From NCBI GenBank assembly GCA_013813145.1, contig JACCSE010000344.1, positions 1 through 11,619 of the forward strand: 11,619 nt of DNA, read 5' to 3'. This DNA comes from Gemmatimonadales bacterium (lineage in GTDB: Bacteria > Gemmatimonadota > Gemmatimonadetes > Gemmatimonadales > GWC2-71-9). The notes beneath the pieces were generated by a model, which had not been told where the DNA came from, searched no databases, and worked only from the letters and a program-made list of their open reading frames with translations. The position numbers and the translations under genes are program-made. Positions within the stretch are counted from its first letter, which is position 1. Each line of letters starts with the position of its first letter. Below, piece after piece: positions 1-6,628 of this stretch.

Positions 1-68
1 AGCCGATAGCCACCAGCCGAGTCAACCCAGAGGTGGCGGCAGGCGCAGCGCCAGTACAGATTGTTCCC

Positions 69-1961
69 ATGACCGATTCGGCGGAAAAGCCGCTGGCGGC
101 GCGACTCGCCGAGGCGCTGGGAGACGCCTATACCATCGAAGGCGAGATCGGGCGGGGCGGTATGGGGGTGGTCTACCGTGCCCGCGACGAACGGCTTCAG
201 CGGCGGGTCGCCATCAAGGTCCTTCCTCCAGAGCTTGCCTTCCAGCAGGACATCCGCGAGCGCTTCACCCGCGAGGCGCAGACCGCCGCCAAGCTCTCCC
301 ATCCCCACATCGTCCCCATCCACACGGTCGGCGAGGGCCGGGGACTGGTCTACTTCGTTATGGGGTTCGTGGACGGCGAGTCGGTGGCCGGGCGGATCCG
401 CCGCCGGGGCCGGCTTCCGGTGGACGAAGCGCGCCGCATCATGACCGAAACCGCCGACGCGCTGAGCGCCGCCCACGGCCTCTCCATCATCCATCGCGAC
501 ATCAAGCCCGACAACATCCTCCTCGAGGGGTCTCGCGGGCGGGTCATGGTGACCGACTTCGGAATCGCCAAGGCGCTCTCCGGCGGCTCCGGCGCCACGC
601 TCACCGGCGCCGGCGTGGCGATCGGCACGCCCGCGTTCATGAGCCCGGAGCAGGCCGCTGGCGAGCGTGAGATCGACGGCCGCTCGGACCTGTACAGCCT
701 GGGCATCGTGACGTTCCAGATGCTGACGAGCGAGCTGCCGTTCAACGCTCCGACGGTCGCCGGGATCCTGATGAAGCAGATCACCGAGGTGGCGCCCGAC
801 CTGAGAACCAAGCGCCCCGACGTGCCGGAGGACCTGGCACTGGCGGTCAGCCGGTGCCTGGAGAAGGACCCGGAAAACCGGTGGCCCACGGCGGACGCAC
901 TGCGCCGTGCCCTGGAAGGCCGCAGCGTCGTCGGCTACCAGCCGACGGGGCTCGGCTGGCGGGCCGGGCGTGCCGGCGGCGGACAGACCGGCAGACGGGC
1001 GGACGGGCAGGCAGGTGCGCGGCCATCGCAGCGACTGCCTCTGTCCGCTCGCCCGTCCGCCCGCCCTTCCGGCCGAGACGACCGTGGCGACCGTCTCGCC
1101 CGTCGTGGGGAATCCCCCACCCGCGGGCGGAGCGGCGAAGAGCTGGTCCCCGACACCGGCGAGCCCCGCATCGTCCAGAAGGTCCGCGGGCAGTTCGCAA
1201 GCTGGGCGGCGGTGTCGCTCGGGTGTATGGGGATCAACGTGGCCACCGGGCTCGACACGCCATGGTTTCTTTTCCCCACCTTCGGGATGGGACTGGGTCT
1301 GATGCGGAGCTACGCCCGCCTCTGGCAGTCAGGGTACAGTTGGCGCGACGTGCTCACCCGCCCGCCCGCGCACGACGCGGTCGAGACCACCAAGCTCAGG
1401 GGCGTAAAGCTCCCCAGGCAACTTCCCCAACCCGCGGCCGACGATTACGGCGCGCACCTCGGGTACGTCATCCAGGCGCACGGCGACCGCCTGGCCATCG
1501 TCAAGCTAATGGAGAGGCTCCCGCCCTCGGAGCGGAAGATGCTGCCCGAGATCCAGCAGACGGTGGACGCGCTCTACGAGCGGGCCACCGATCTCGCTCG
1601 GACCCTGCACGCGATGGACACCAACCTCGACACCGAGGGTATGCTCCAGATCGACGAGCGCATCGCGGCCCTGTCCCGGGAGTCGGACGACCCCGAACGC
1701 GCCCGCCGGCTGAATCTGCTCCAGCGGCAGCGCCAGACGATCATCGACCTTCAGGGCCGCCGCAACCAGGTGTCGAGCCACCTGGAGTCGTGCGTTCTGG
1801 CCATGCAGAACGTACGCTTCGACCTCTTGCGGCTTCGCTCCGCGGGCGTGGCGGCCGTGCTCACCGATCTGACCCAGGCCACTCAGCAAGCCAAGGCGCT
1901 CTCCCGCGACGTGGACAACGCGATCGCGGCGGCGGGAGAGATCCGCGAGGCAATGAAGTAA
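69..1961 (+). CDS. Membrane-anchored Hanks-type Ser/Thr protein kinase with 2TM module
   Basis: Transfers phosphate from ATP to Ser/Thr of unknown targets at the inner face of the membrane. Taking the ATG at 69 (630 residues), the kinase domain spans about residues 21-283: glycine loop GRGGMG (28-33), ATP-binding Lys in VAIK (about 50), catalytic HRDIKPDN (142-149), DFG (163-165) and a GTPAFMSPEQ activation segment. An Arg/Gly/Pro-rich linker (about 288-365) follows, then two hydrophobic helices around residues 376-415 resembling the 2TM domain found in other bacterial kinases. A mostly helical, charged tail of about 200 residues, probably coiled coil and predicted to return to the cytoplasm, ends the protein. 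A GTG at 33 would add 12 residues; I prefer ATG 69 because related kinases commonly begin Met-Thr-Asp shortly before the domain. No clear Shine-Dalgarno is seen at either start. A TPR gene follows within about 10 bases. Kinase identity is certain; substrates and tail function are unknown. Confidence 0.95.
   Translation: MTDSAEKPLAARLAEALGDAYTIEGEIGRGGMGVVYRARDERLQRRVAIKVLPPELAFQQDIRERFTREAQTAAKLSHPHIVPIHTVGEGRGLVYFVMGFVDGESVAGRIRRRGRLPVDEARRIMTETADALSAAHGLSIIHRDIKPDNILLEGSRGRVMVTDFGIAKALSGGSGATLTGAGVAIGTPAFMSPEQAAGEREIDGRSDLYSLGIVTFQMLTSELPFNAPTVAGILMKQITEVAPDLRTKRPDVPEDLALAVSRCLEKDPENRWPTADALRRALEGRSVVGYQPTGLGWRAGRAGGGQTGRRADGQAGARPSQRLPLSARPSARPSGRDDRGDRLARRGESPTRGRSGEELVPDTGEPRIVQKVRGQFASWAAVSLGCMGINVATGLDTPWFLFPTFGMGLGLMRSYARLWQSGYSWRDVLTRPPAHDAVETTKLRGVKLPRQLPQPAADDYGAHLGYVIQAHGDRLAIVKLMERLPPSERKMLPEIQQTVDALYERATDLARTLHAMDTNLDTEGMLQIDERIAALSRESDDPERARRLNLLQRQRQTIIDLQGRRNQVSSHLESCVLAMQNVRFDLLRLRSAGVAAVLTDLTQATQQAKALSRDVDNAIAAAGEIREAMK
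979..1067. repeat. GC-rich imperfect palindrome inside the kinase linker
   Basis: The linker DNA contains short GGCGGAC/GGCAGAC-type units on one side and their complement on the other. The core is a perfect 12-bp inverted repeat, GGGCGGACGGGC at 997-1008 and its reverse complement at 1051-1062, with about 42 bases between; flanking bases match partly. It is translated in frame into a low-complexity stretch rich in Arg, Gly, Ala, Ser and Pro between the kinase and membrane domains. It looks like an expanded or inserted repeat tolerated in a disordered linker. Whether it is a dispersed genomic repeat cannot be told from this window. Confidence 0.6.
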
Positions 1962-1968
1962 CTCCAGT

Positions 1969-3020
1969 CTGCTGCGATTCCACATCCTTCTGGGGATCCT
2001 GCTGCTGGCGCCGCGTGCGTTAGCCGCCTCCCAGGCTGAGGGCCCGAGCCCCCGCGCCGTCGTTCAGACCGCCGAGCGAGCGGTAAGCGATGACAGCGCA
2101 GACGTCGTGCGGGCGCGCTGGAGTGCGTCGCTCCAGCGGGACTCGAGTGATCGCGTCGCCGCGCTCGGCCTCGGCCATCTAGTCCGCCTCACCTACGACT
2201 TTCCCGCCGCCGAGCGGCTCTTCCGCCGCATGCTCAGCTCCGCCGGCACCGCCGACGAGTGGACATCCAGGCAGAGCTCGGGCTCTACCGGGTGGCACTC
2301 GGGGAAGGTGACTATCGCCGCGCCGACTCGCTGCTGACTTCGGCGATCTCGAAGGCCCGGCGGATCGGAGATCGTGGCGGCGAGATCGATGCGCTGATCG
2401 GGTTCAGCAATACCCGGAGCGCCACCGGCGGGCTGGAGGCGTCGTTCGCGGTGCTCGACTCTCTCCGGGCACTGCTGCCGGCGGGCGATACCTGGGAACG
2501 AGCCCAATACCTTTGCCGCCTCGGTCTCTACCGAGCGGTCGCCAGCGCGGCCGACGCATCCGACCTCACCCGCCAGGGCGTGGTCACGGCCGAGCGCCTG
2601 GGAGAGCGGCGGCTCACCGGCCAGTGCCTCGAGGCCCATGCCATGGCATACAGCCTTATGGGACGGGGAGACTCCGTGCTCGCGATCATGGATCGGGCGG
2701 AGGGGCTCCTGCGCGCGACGCACGACCATGCCTCGCTGGCGCGTCTGGCCTCGCGCCGGAGCGACGAGCTTCAGTTTCGCGGCCGGCTGGGAGAGGCGAA
2801 GACCGCGCTCGGGCAGGTGCTCGCCGAGGCCGAAATTTCCCGGAATCAGGAGCGCTTCGCCTTCGCCTACGGCGGGCTGGGCATGCTCGCGCTCCGGCTC
2901 GACGACCTCCCCACCGCGGTGGATCACTTCGAGCGGGCCGCGGCGCTCTACGACTCGCTGGGGGACCGCGACCGCGCCGTCGTCGATGGCGTCGTGGCGG
3001 TCGGCCTGGCGGGAGCGGCG
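1969..3020 (+). pseudogene. Secreted TPR-repeat protein, frameshifted and 3'-truncated
   Basis: Reading from 1969 gives an N-terminal signal peptide (LLRFHILLGILLLAPRALA, cleavage about A-A/S) and then alpha-helical repeats of TPR type, so the mature protein would act outside the cytoplasm as a binding scaffold. Three defects are visible. First, the only start codons ahead of the signal peptide are CTG (1969 or 1972); the first ATG/GTG/TTG in that frame is GTG 2107, which would lose the signal peptide. Second, TPR coding moves from the frame of 1969 to the frame of 2259 near 2263, consistent with loss of one base: ...ERLFRRMLSSAGTADEW in one frame continues as DIQAELGLYRVALGEGDYRR in the other. 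Third, TPR similarity stops around 2975-3020, where sequence antisense to a sigma factor begins; the open frame then ends by chance at 3071. It follows the kinase gene within about 10 bases, so the pair was probably one operon. A ligand cannot be guessed. Sequencing error could explain the frameshift. Confidence 0.72.
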
Positions 3021-3025
3021 GCGCC
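2975..3025. other. Junction of two convergent genes, both lacking 3' ends
   Basis: Left of this point the plus strand encodes TPR helices (last convincing segment HFERAAALYDSLGDRDR, ending about 2970). Right of it the minus strand encodes ECF sigma region 2 (last convincing segment ALDVLRRRR, about 3032-3015). Neither gene reaches a plausible natural end, and there is no spacer. This is what a deletion of the intervening DNA with both gene tails, or an artificial join of two sequences, would leave. I see no transposase, integrase, tRNA or obvious direct repeat at the junction. Confidence 0.6.
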
Positions 3026-3266
3026 GAAGGACGTCCAGCGCCGCCGACGAGGCGGTCCGGTATACGTATGACGTGTTGGTCTCACCGACCTGCTCACTGG
3101 TACCCTGGGCGCGCCAGAGCCGGATACGCACTTCCTGCATCACCTCGTCCAGCCCGGATTCGTCCAGGCGGTAACGCCGCCCAACCGGCCGAACCATGGT
3201 GCCGAATCTGGTCACCGCCGCTTCGAGGGCGAGCGAGAGATGTTGCTCCGCTTCGGGCAGGGTCAT
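2991..3266 (-). pseudogene. ECF-type RNA polymerase sigma factor, truncated after region 2
   Basis: From ATG 3266 the minus strand encodes about 90 residues typical of the start of an ECF sigma-70 factor. A helical N-terminus is followed by region 2: YRLDESGLDEVMQEVRIRLW (about residues 32-51, the core-binding and -10 recognition helices), then YVYRTASSAALDVLRRRR (68-84) with the usual basic end of region 2.4. A complete ECF factor of 170-200 residues would continue with region 4 (the -35-binding helix-turn-helix). Here the frame passes into sequence that is simply the complement of the TPR gene, with no region 4, so the product could not recognise a full promoter. A TTG at 3314 gives a longer frame, but ATG 3266 fits the family better. 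The ATG lies inside the 3' extension of the upstream M15 gene. Region 2 identity is fairly secure; the truncation point is approximate. Confidence 0.72.
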
Positions 3267-4158
3267 GAGTCGAATGTATGGCGGCGCGGGAGGCCGCGTC
3301 CAGAAGCTCCTCAACCGAGCGATAGCCGAGGACGCCCCCGGGCAGCTCGACGTGGGGCCAATCCCACGACTTGCCCGGCTCGCCGATGAGCCGGAACCGG
3401 CCTGCCTCGAAGCCGGCCACCCACCGGCGGAAGGCGGTCCACCGGGCGCGGGTGCGCTTCTTCCTCAGGTTGCCGTCTCCGACGACCAAGTCCACGGCGC
3501 GCCCGGCCGAGTGCTTGGACGTGGCGGTGAAGGTGAGACCGCCTCCTTGCACCAGCAGATAGGCCTGGCGTTCGGGAGACCGGTGCACCTCCACCACCCG
3601 TACCCGGTGCCCGGCTCGGCGGGCCGCGCGCAGCATCCGCTCGAACGCGGGGCGTGCCGCGGGGTCCAGCGAGGCGAGCGAGGTGTTCGGGTTCCGCACG
3701 GCCGCCGGAAAGTCGCCCGGCCGCATGGTCCGCAGCCGCCGCTCGAGTTCCTCCCAGGTCTCGCCCTGCCGGCGGATCGACCCCGCGCCCACCCGGTACG
3801 TCCGCACCAGGTGCCCGGCCCCGGGGTCCCGCTCGGTGTCGTACATGAGATATGCGCCGGGGCCCGAGTCGGAGAGGTAGAGCCGGCCCGGCTCCTCGAT
3901 CCCGAAGTGCTCCCGCAGCAGCCGCCGCTCCTCCAGTGAGAACGGGCGCTCGACGTAGCACGGGACACCGTCGGGATCCCGGCCGGTGTAGGTGTCGCGA
4001 GGATACAGGAGCGCCGTGGCGGCGGCGAAGCCCGTCTCCGTGGCCAGTGCGAGGGAGACCGGCGCCGCGGCCTGTGCGGCGCCGACCGCCGGGGTCGCCG
4101 TGAGCAGAAGGGTCAGAATCGCCCGGCGCCCATCCGGGCGCCACTTCGTCCACTGCAT
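3094..4158 (-). CDS. Secreted M15-family zinc peptidase (D-Ala/D-Glu peptidoglycan peptidase-like)
   Basis: Probably a zinc peptidase that trims peptidoglycan stem peptides in the periplasm. The ATG at 4158 gives a signal peptide (basic RRAILTLLLTATPAVGAAQA, residues about 11-30). An N-terminal part of about 150 residues is not recognised. The C-terminal M15 fold has the hallmark SKHSAGRAVDL (214-224), with metal ligands His216 and Asp223, and SWDWPHVEL (264-272), with the third ligand His269; Asp266, three residues before it, matches the catalytic acid of L-alanyl-D-glutamate/D,D-peptidase relatives. VHRSPERQAY (191-200) corresponds to the conserved substrate-binding Arg/Gln segment. Family similarity ends near residue 288 (about 3295). 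The last roughly 65 residues are low-complexity Arg/Ala/Gly sequence overlapping the sigma factor in another frame, so the natural stop may have been lost by a one-base shift. The true end is probably near 3263. No Shine-Dalgarno is evident. Specificity (carboxypeptidase or endopeptidase) cannot be fixed. Confidence 0.85.
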   Translation of the reverse strand: MQWTKWRPDGRRAILTLLLTATPAVGAAQAAAPVSLALATETGFAAATALLYPRDTYTGRDPDGVPCYVERPFSLEERRLLREHFGIEEPGRLYLSDSGPGAYLMYDTERDPGAGHLVRTYRVGAGSIRRQGETWEELERRLRTMRPGDFPAAVRNPNTSLASLDPAARPAFERMLRAARRAGHRVRVVEVHRSPERQAYLLVQGGGLTFTATSKHSAGRAVDLVVGDGNLRKKRTRARWTAFRRWVAGFEAGRFRLIGEPGKSWDWPHVELPGGVLGYRSVEELLDAASRAAIHSTHDPARSGATSLARPRSGGDQIRHHGSAGWAALPPGRIRAGRGDAGSAYPALARPGYQ

Positions 4159-4436
4159 CGCGCATTACCGTCGAGAGGAGTCGTGGGTATGACGCGACGG
4201 GGGGAGTGGAATTCTCACGCTGGGGATTCAGAGCGAAAAATTACGGCCGCAGAGAACGCGGTGGCCTTCGGTGGCCCAGACAAGTCTCTTCCCCAACGGG
4301 AATATGCATGTGTGCTGTTGAACCAAAGCTCTAGAACTTGGCCCGGAGGCGCAACCCATTCAGTCCACCGCGTTCACCTGCGTTCTCTGCGGCCGGCAGT
4401 TCTCGCCGCCCGAAACCGTCGCGCGGGGTTAAGGGA
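4159..4436. other. Gene-free spacer upstream of the M15 gene
   Basis: This 278-bp interval lies between the end of the E1 dehydrogenase gene and the start of the M15 peptidase gene, both on the minus strand. It is clearly less GC-rich than the genes (for example around 4220-4245 and 4295-4340), and the open frames in it show no protein-like sequence. It should hold the M15 promoter and perhaps the E1 terminator, but I find no convincing -10/-35 pair or T-tract. Its main content is the inverted-repeat element described separately. Confidence 0.6.
4244..4395. repeat. 152-bp element bounded by perfect 16-bp inverted repeats
   Basis: CGGCCGCAGAGAACGC at 4244-4259 is repeated as its exact reverse complement, GCGTTCTCTGCGGCCG, at 4380-4395. 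Inside the left arm is a 7-bp direct repeat, GGTGGCC, at 4260-4266 and 4270-4276; inside the right arm a CCACCG segment (4365-4370) partly extends the symmetry. The interior is AT-richer than the surroundings and has no coding potential. The layout suits a small non-autonomous mobile or dispersed intergenic repeat (MITE-like), or a large hairpin at the 3' end of the E1 transcript. No clear target-site duplication flanks it. Similar CGCAGAGAACGCAGAG-type motifs are, from memory, common in intergenic DNA of environmental bacteria. Confidence 0.6.
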
Positions 4437-6563
4437 TCAGAACGAAGCGACTTCGAGGATGGCCTGGCGCAGGTCGGCGACCTGGGGAAGGATGACGTCC
4501 TCCAGCTCCGGAGCGTAGGCGACGAACGTGTCGGTGGAGGCCACGCGCTTGACCGGAGCGTCCAGGTAGGTGAACAGCTCCTCCCCGATCCGGGCCGCGA
4601 TCTCGGCACCGTAGCCCCAGGAAAGCGAGTCCTCGTAGGCCACGATCACCCGGTTGGTCCGGCGCACCGACTCACCGATGGTCTCCCAATCTACCGGCGA
4701 AAGCGAGCGGAGATCGATCACCTCGGTGCTGATCCCCTCGCGCTCCTCCGCCTCCTTCGCGGCCCACAGCGAGCGCTGGAGCAGCGCGCCGTAGGTGACG
4801 ATGGTGAGATCGGTGCCGGGCCGGACCACCTTGGCCTTGCCCAGCGGGATCATGAAGTTCGGGCCCGGGTTCGGCGCTTTGTTGTAGGTCTGGCGGTAGA
4901 GGTGCTTGTGCTCCAGGAAGAGCACCGGGTCGTCGCAGCGGATGGCGGTGCGAAGCAGCCCGTTCGCGTCGAGCGCGGTCGCGGGGCACACGACCCGCAG
5001 GCCCGGCACGCCGGTGAACACGGCGGCGCCGGTCTGCGAGTGGTACACCGATCCCCCCTTCAAGTACCCCCCGTAGGTCACCCGGACGACTACCGGCGCG
5101 GCAAAGGCGTTGTTGGAGCGCCAGCGCATCAGGGCCAGCTCGTTCCGAAGCTGCATGTACGCCGGCCAGATGTAGTCGAAGAACTGAATCTCCACCACCG
5201 GCTTGAGCCCGCGGGTGGCGAGCCCGATCGCCCGGCCGATGATGTTGGCCTCCGCCAGCGGGGAGTTGTAGACCCGGTCGCCCCCGAAGGCGCGCTGTAG
5301 CCCCCAGGTCACCTTGAACACGCCGCCCTTCCCCTTCACGTCACCGAGATTCTCTTCCCGGCTGCAGTCCGCCACGTCCTCGCCGAAGAGCAGGATCCGC
5401 GGATCCCGCGTCATCTCGTCCCGGAGACAGACGTTGAGCAGATCCACCATGGTCGTCGGATCGCCGGCGAAGCGGGGATCGTCCTCGGTATCGAACTGCT
5501 CCGAGGTGGGGTCGACTTCGGGAGAGTAGACGTACTGGTAGACCGTGTCGGTGCCGGGCTGAGGAGAGCCCAGCGCCACGTCGCTGGCGGCCTGCACCTC
5601 CTCCTCCACCTGCCGCGCCAGCAGGTCCAACTCCTCCTGGGTGGCGATCCCCTGCTCCAGCAGATGCGCGGGGAAACGGGTCAGCGGGTCTTTCAGGGCG
5701 TCGGCCTGCCGCTCGGTGGTCGGCCGATAGTGGACTTCATCGTCGGAGAGTGAGTGGCTGTACGGGCGAATCACGTGGGCGTGGACCAGCGCGGGGCCCT
5801 TCCGCGCGCGGCAGTACTCCACGGCCTTGCTGACGGTGTCGAATGAGGCCAGCACGTCGCAGCCGTCCACTTCCTGGATGAATAGCCCGGGAAATCCGGT
5901 GAGCAGCTTGGACACCGAACCGCCCGGCGTATTCACCTCTACCGGCACCGAGATGGCGTAGCCATTGTCCTCGACCAGGAAGACGACGGGGAGCTTGAGG
6001 TTGGTGGCGGTGTTGAGCGCCTCCCAGAATTCGCCCTCGCTGGTGGTGCCGTCGCCAGTGGTGCAGAGCACGACCTCGTCGCCGTGGAACCGCTCCTCGC
6101 GCTCGGGAATGGCCTCGATGCGGGAGTAGCGCAGCGCCGCTTCGGCGCAGCCGACCGCCTGGAGGAACTGGGTGCCGGTGGGACTCGACGCGCTGACGAT
6201 GTTGAGGTCCTTGTGGCCCCAATGGGAGGGCATCTGCCGCCCGCCGGAGTTGGGATCGGCGGCGGCGCCGACGGCGGAGAGGAGCTGCTCGGTCGCGGTC
6301 ATTCCGAGGCCGAGACAGAGGGCGCGATCGCGGTAGTAGGTGTAGAACCAGTCGTAGGCCGGACGGAACACCTTGGAGGCGGCGGCGAGCACGGCTTCGT
6401 GGCCCGCGCCGGAGATCTGGAAGAAGATCTTGTTCTGTCGCTTGAGCTGGATCTCTTTATCGTCGATCCGCCGCGCGAGCAGCATGATGCGATAGAGCTC
6501 GAGCAGATCCGCCTTCTCCAGCCTGGTGGACGCCCGCGCGCGGCTGGTGGTACGTGTGGCCAT
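4437..6563 (-). CDS. Fused E1 alpha/beta subunit of a branched-chain-type 2-oxo-acid dehydrogenase
   Basis: Thiamine-diphosphate-dependent E1 of a 2-oxo-acid dehydrogenase complex, decarboxylating an oxo-acid (most likely branched-chain, such as 2-oxoisovalerate) and passing the acyl group to lipoyl-E2 in the cytoplasm. From ATG 6563 it has 708 residues. The alpha half (about 15-310) has GAGHEAV and YYRDRAL (substrate and subunit contacts), the TPP/Mg motif GDGTTSEGEFWEALN through EDNGYAIS (about 170-204), and the SHSLSDDE loop (about 269-276) corresponding to the E1-alpha phosphorylation loop. A linker of about 60 residues leads to the beta half (about 370-708) with LFGEDVA, PLAEANIIGRAIGLA, the catalytic-site segment YGGYLKGGSVYHSQ and FLEHKHLYR. 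Both halves look intact. Such one-chain E1 proteins occur in several bacterial phyla where alpha and beta are otherwise separate. GTG 6641 would add 26 unconserved residues and overlap the preceding gene, so ATG is preferred, though no Shine-Dalgarno is clear. No E2 or E3 gene is nearby. Pyruvate or another oxo-acid remains possible. Confidence 0.92.
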   Translation of the reverse strand: MATRTTSRARASTRLEKADLLELYRIMLLARRIDDKEIQLKRQNKIFFQISGAGHEAVLAAASKVFRPAYDWFYTYYRDRALCLGLGMTATEQLLSAVGAAADPNSGGRQMPSHWGHKDLNIVSASSPTGTQFLQAVGCAEAALRYSRIEAIPEREERFHGDEVVLCTTGDGTTSEGEFWEALNTATNLKLPVVFLVEDNGYAISVPVEVNTPGGSVSKLLTGFPGLFIQEVDGCDVLASFDTVSKAVEYCRARKGPALVHAHVIRPYSHSLSDDEVHYRPTTERQADALKDPLTRFPAHLLEQGIATQEELDLLARQVEEEVQAASDVALGSPQPGTDTVYQYVYSPEVDPTSEQFDTEDDPRFAGDPTTMVDLLNVCLRDEMTRDPRILLFGEDVADCSREENLGDVKGKGGVFKVTWGLQRAFGGDRVYNSPLAEANIIGRAIGLATRGLKPVVEIQFFDYIWPAYMQLRNELALMRWRSNNAFAAPVVVRVTYGGYLKGGSVYHSQTGAAVFTGVPGLRVVCPATALDANGLLRTAIRCDDPVLFLEHKHLYRQTYNKAPNPGPNFMIPLGKAKVVRPGTDLTIVTYGALLQRSLWAAKEAEEREGISTEVIDLRSLSPVDWETIGESVRRTNRVIVAYEDSLSWGYGAEIAARIGEELFTYLDAPVKRVASTDTFVAYAPELEDVILPQVADLRQAILEVASF

Positions 6564-6628
6564 GGGGCTCGGGGTGAGGGGCACGGTCACGTGCTGCCGA
6601 TACGAACCGGAAAGATAGCGGCGGGGCG

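Noticed and set aside
854..2023. 389-codon plus-strand frame overlapping the kinase gene
   Set aside because: Arg/Pro/Gly-rich shadow of the kinase frame; all kinase and membrane motifs are in the other frame.
2193..3000. Minus-strand continuation of the sigma factor frame to 2193
   Set aside because: Past region 2 the translation is merely the complement of the TPR gene and shows no sigma region 4, so the open frame is a composition effect.
3311..4165. 284-codon minus-strand frame overlapping the M15 gene
   Set aside because: The signal peptide and zinc-binding motifs occur only in the frame starting at 4158; this one is low-complexity Arg/Gly/Pro sequence.
4338..5300. 320-codon plus-strand frame at the 3' end of the E1 gene
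   Set aside because: Antisense to the conserved E1 beta half and lacking protein-like character.
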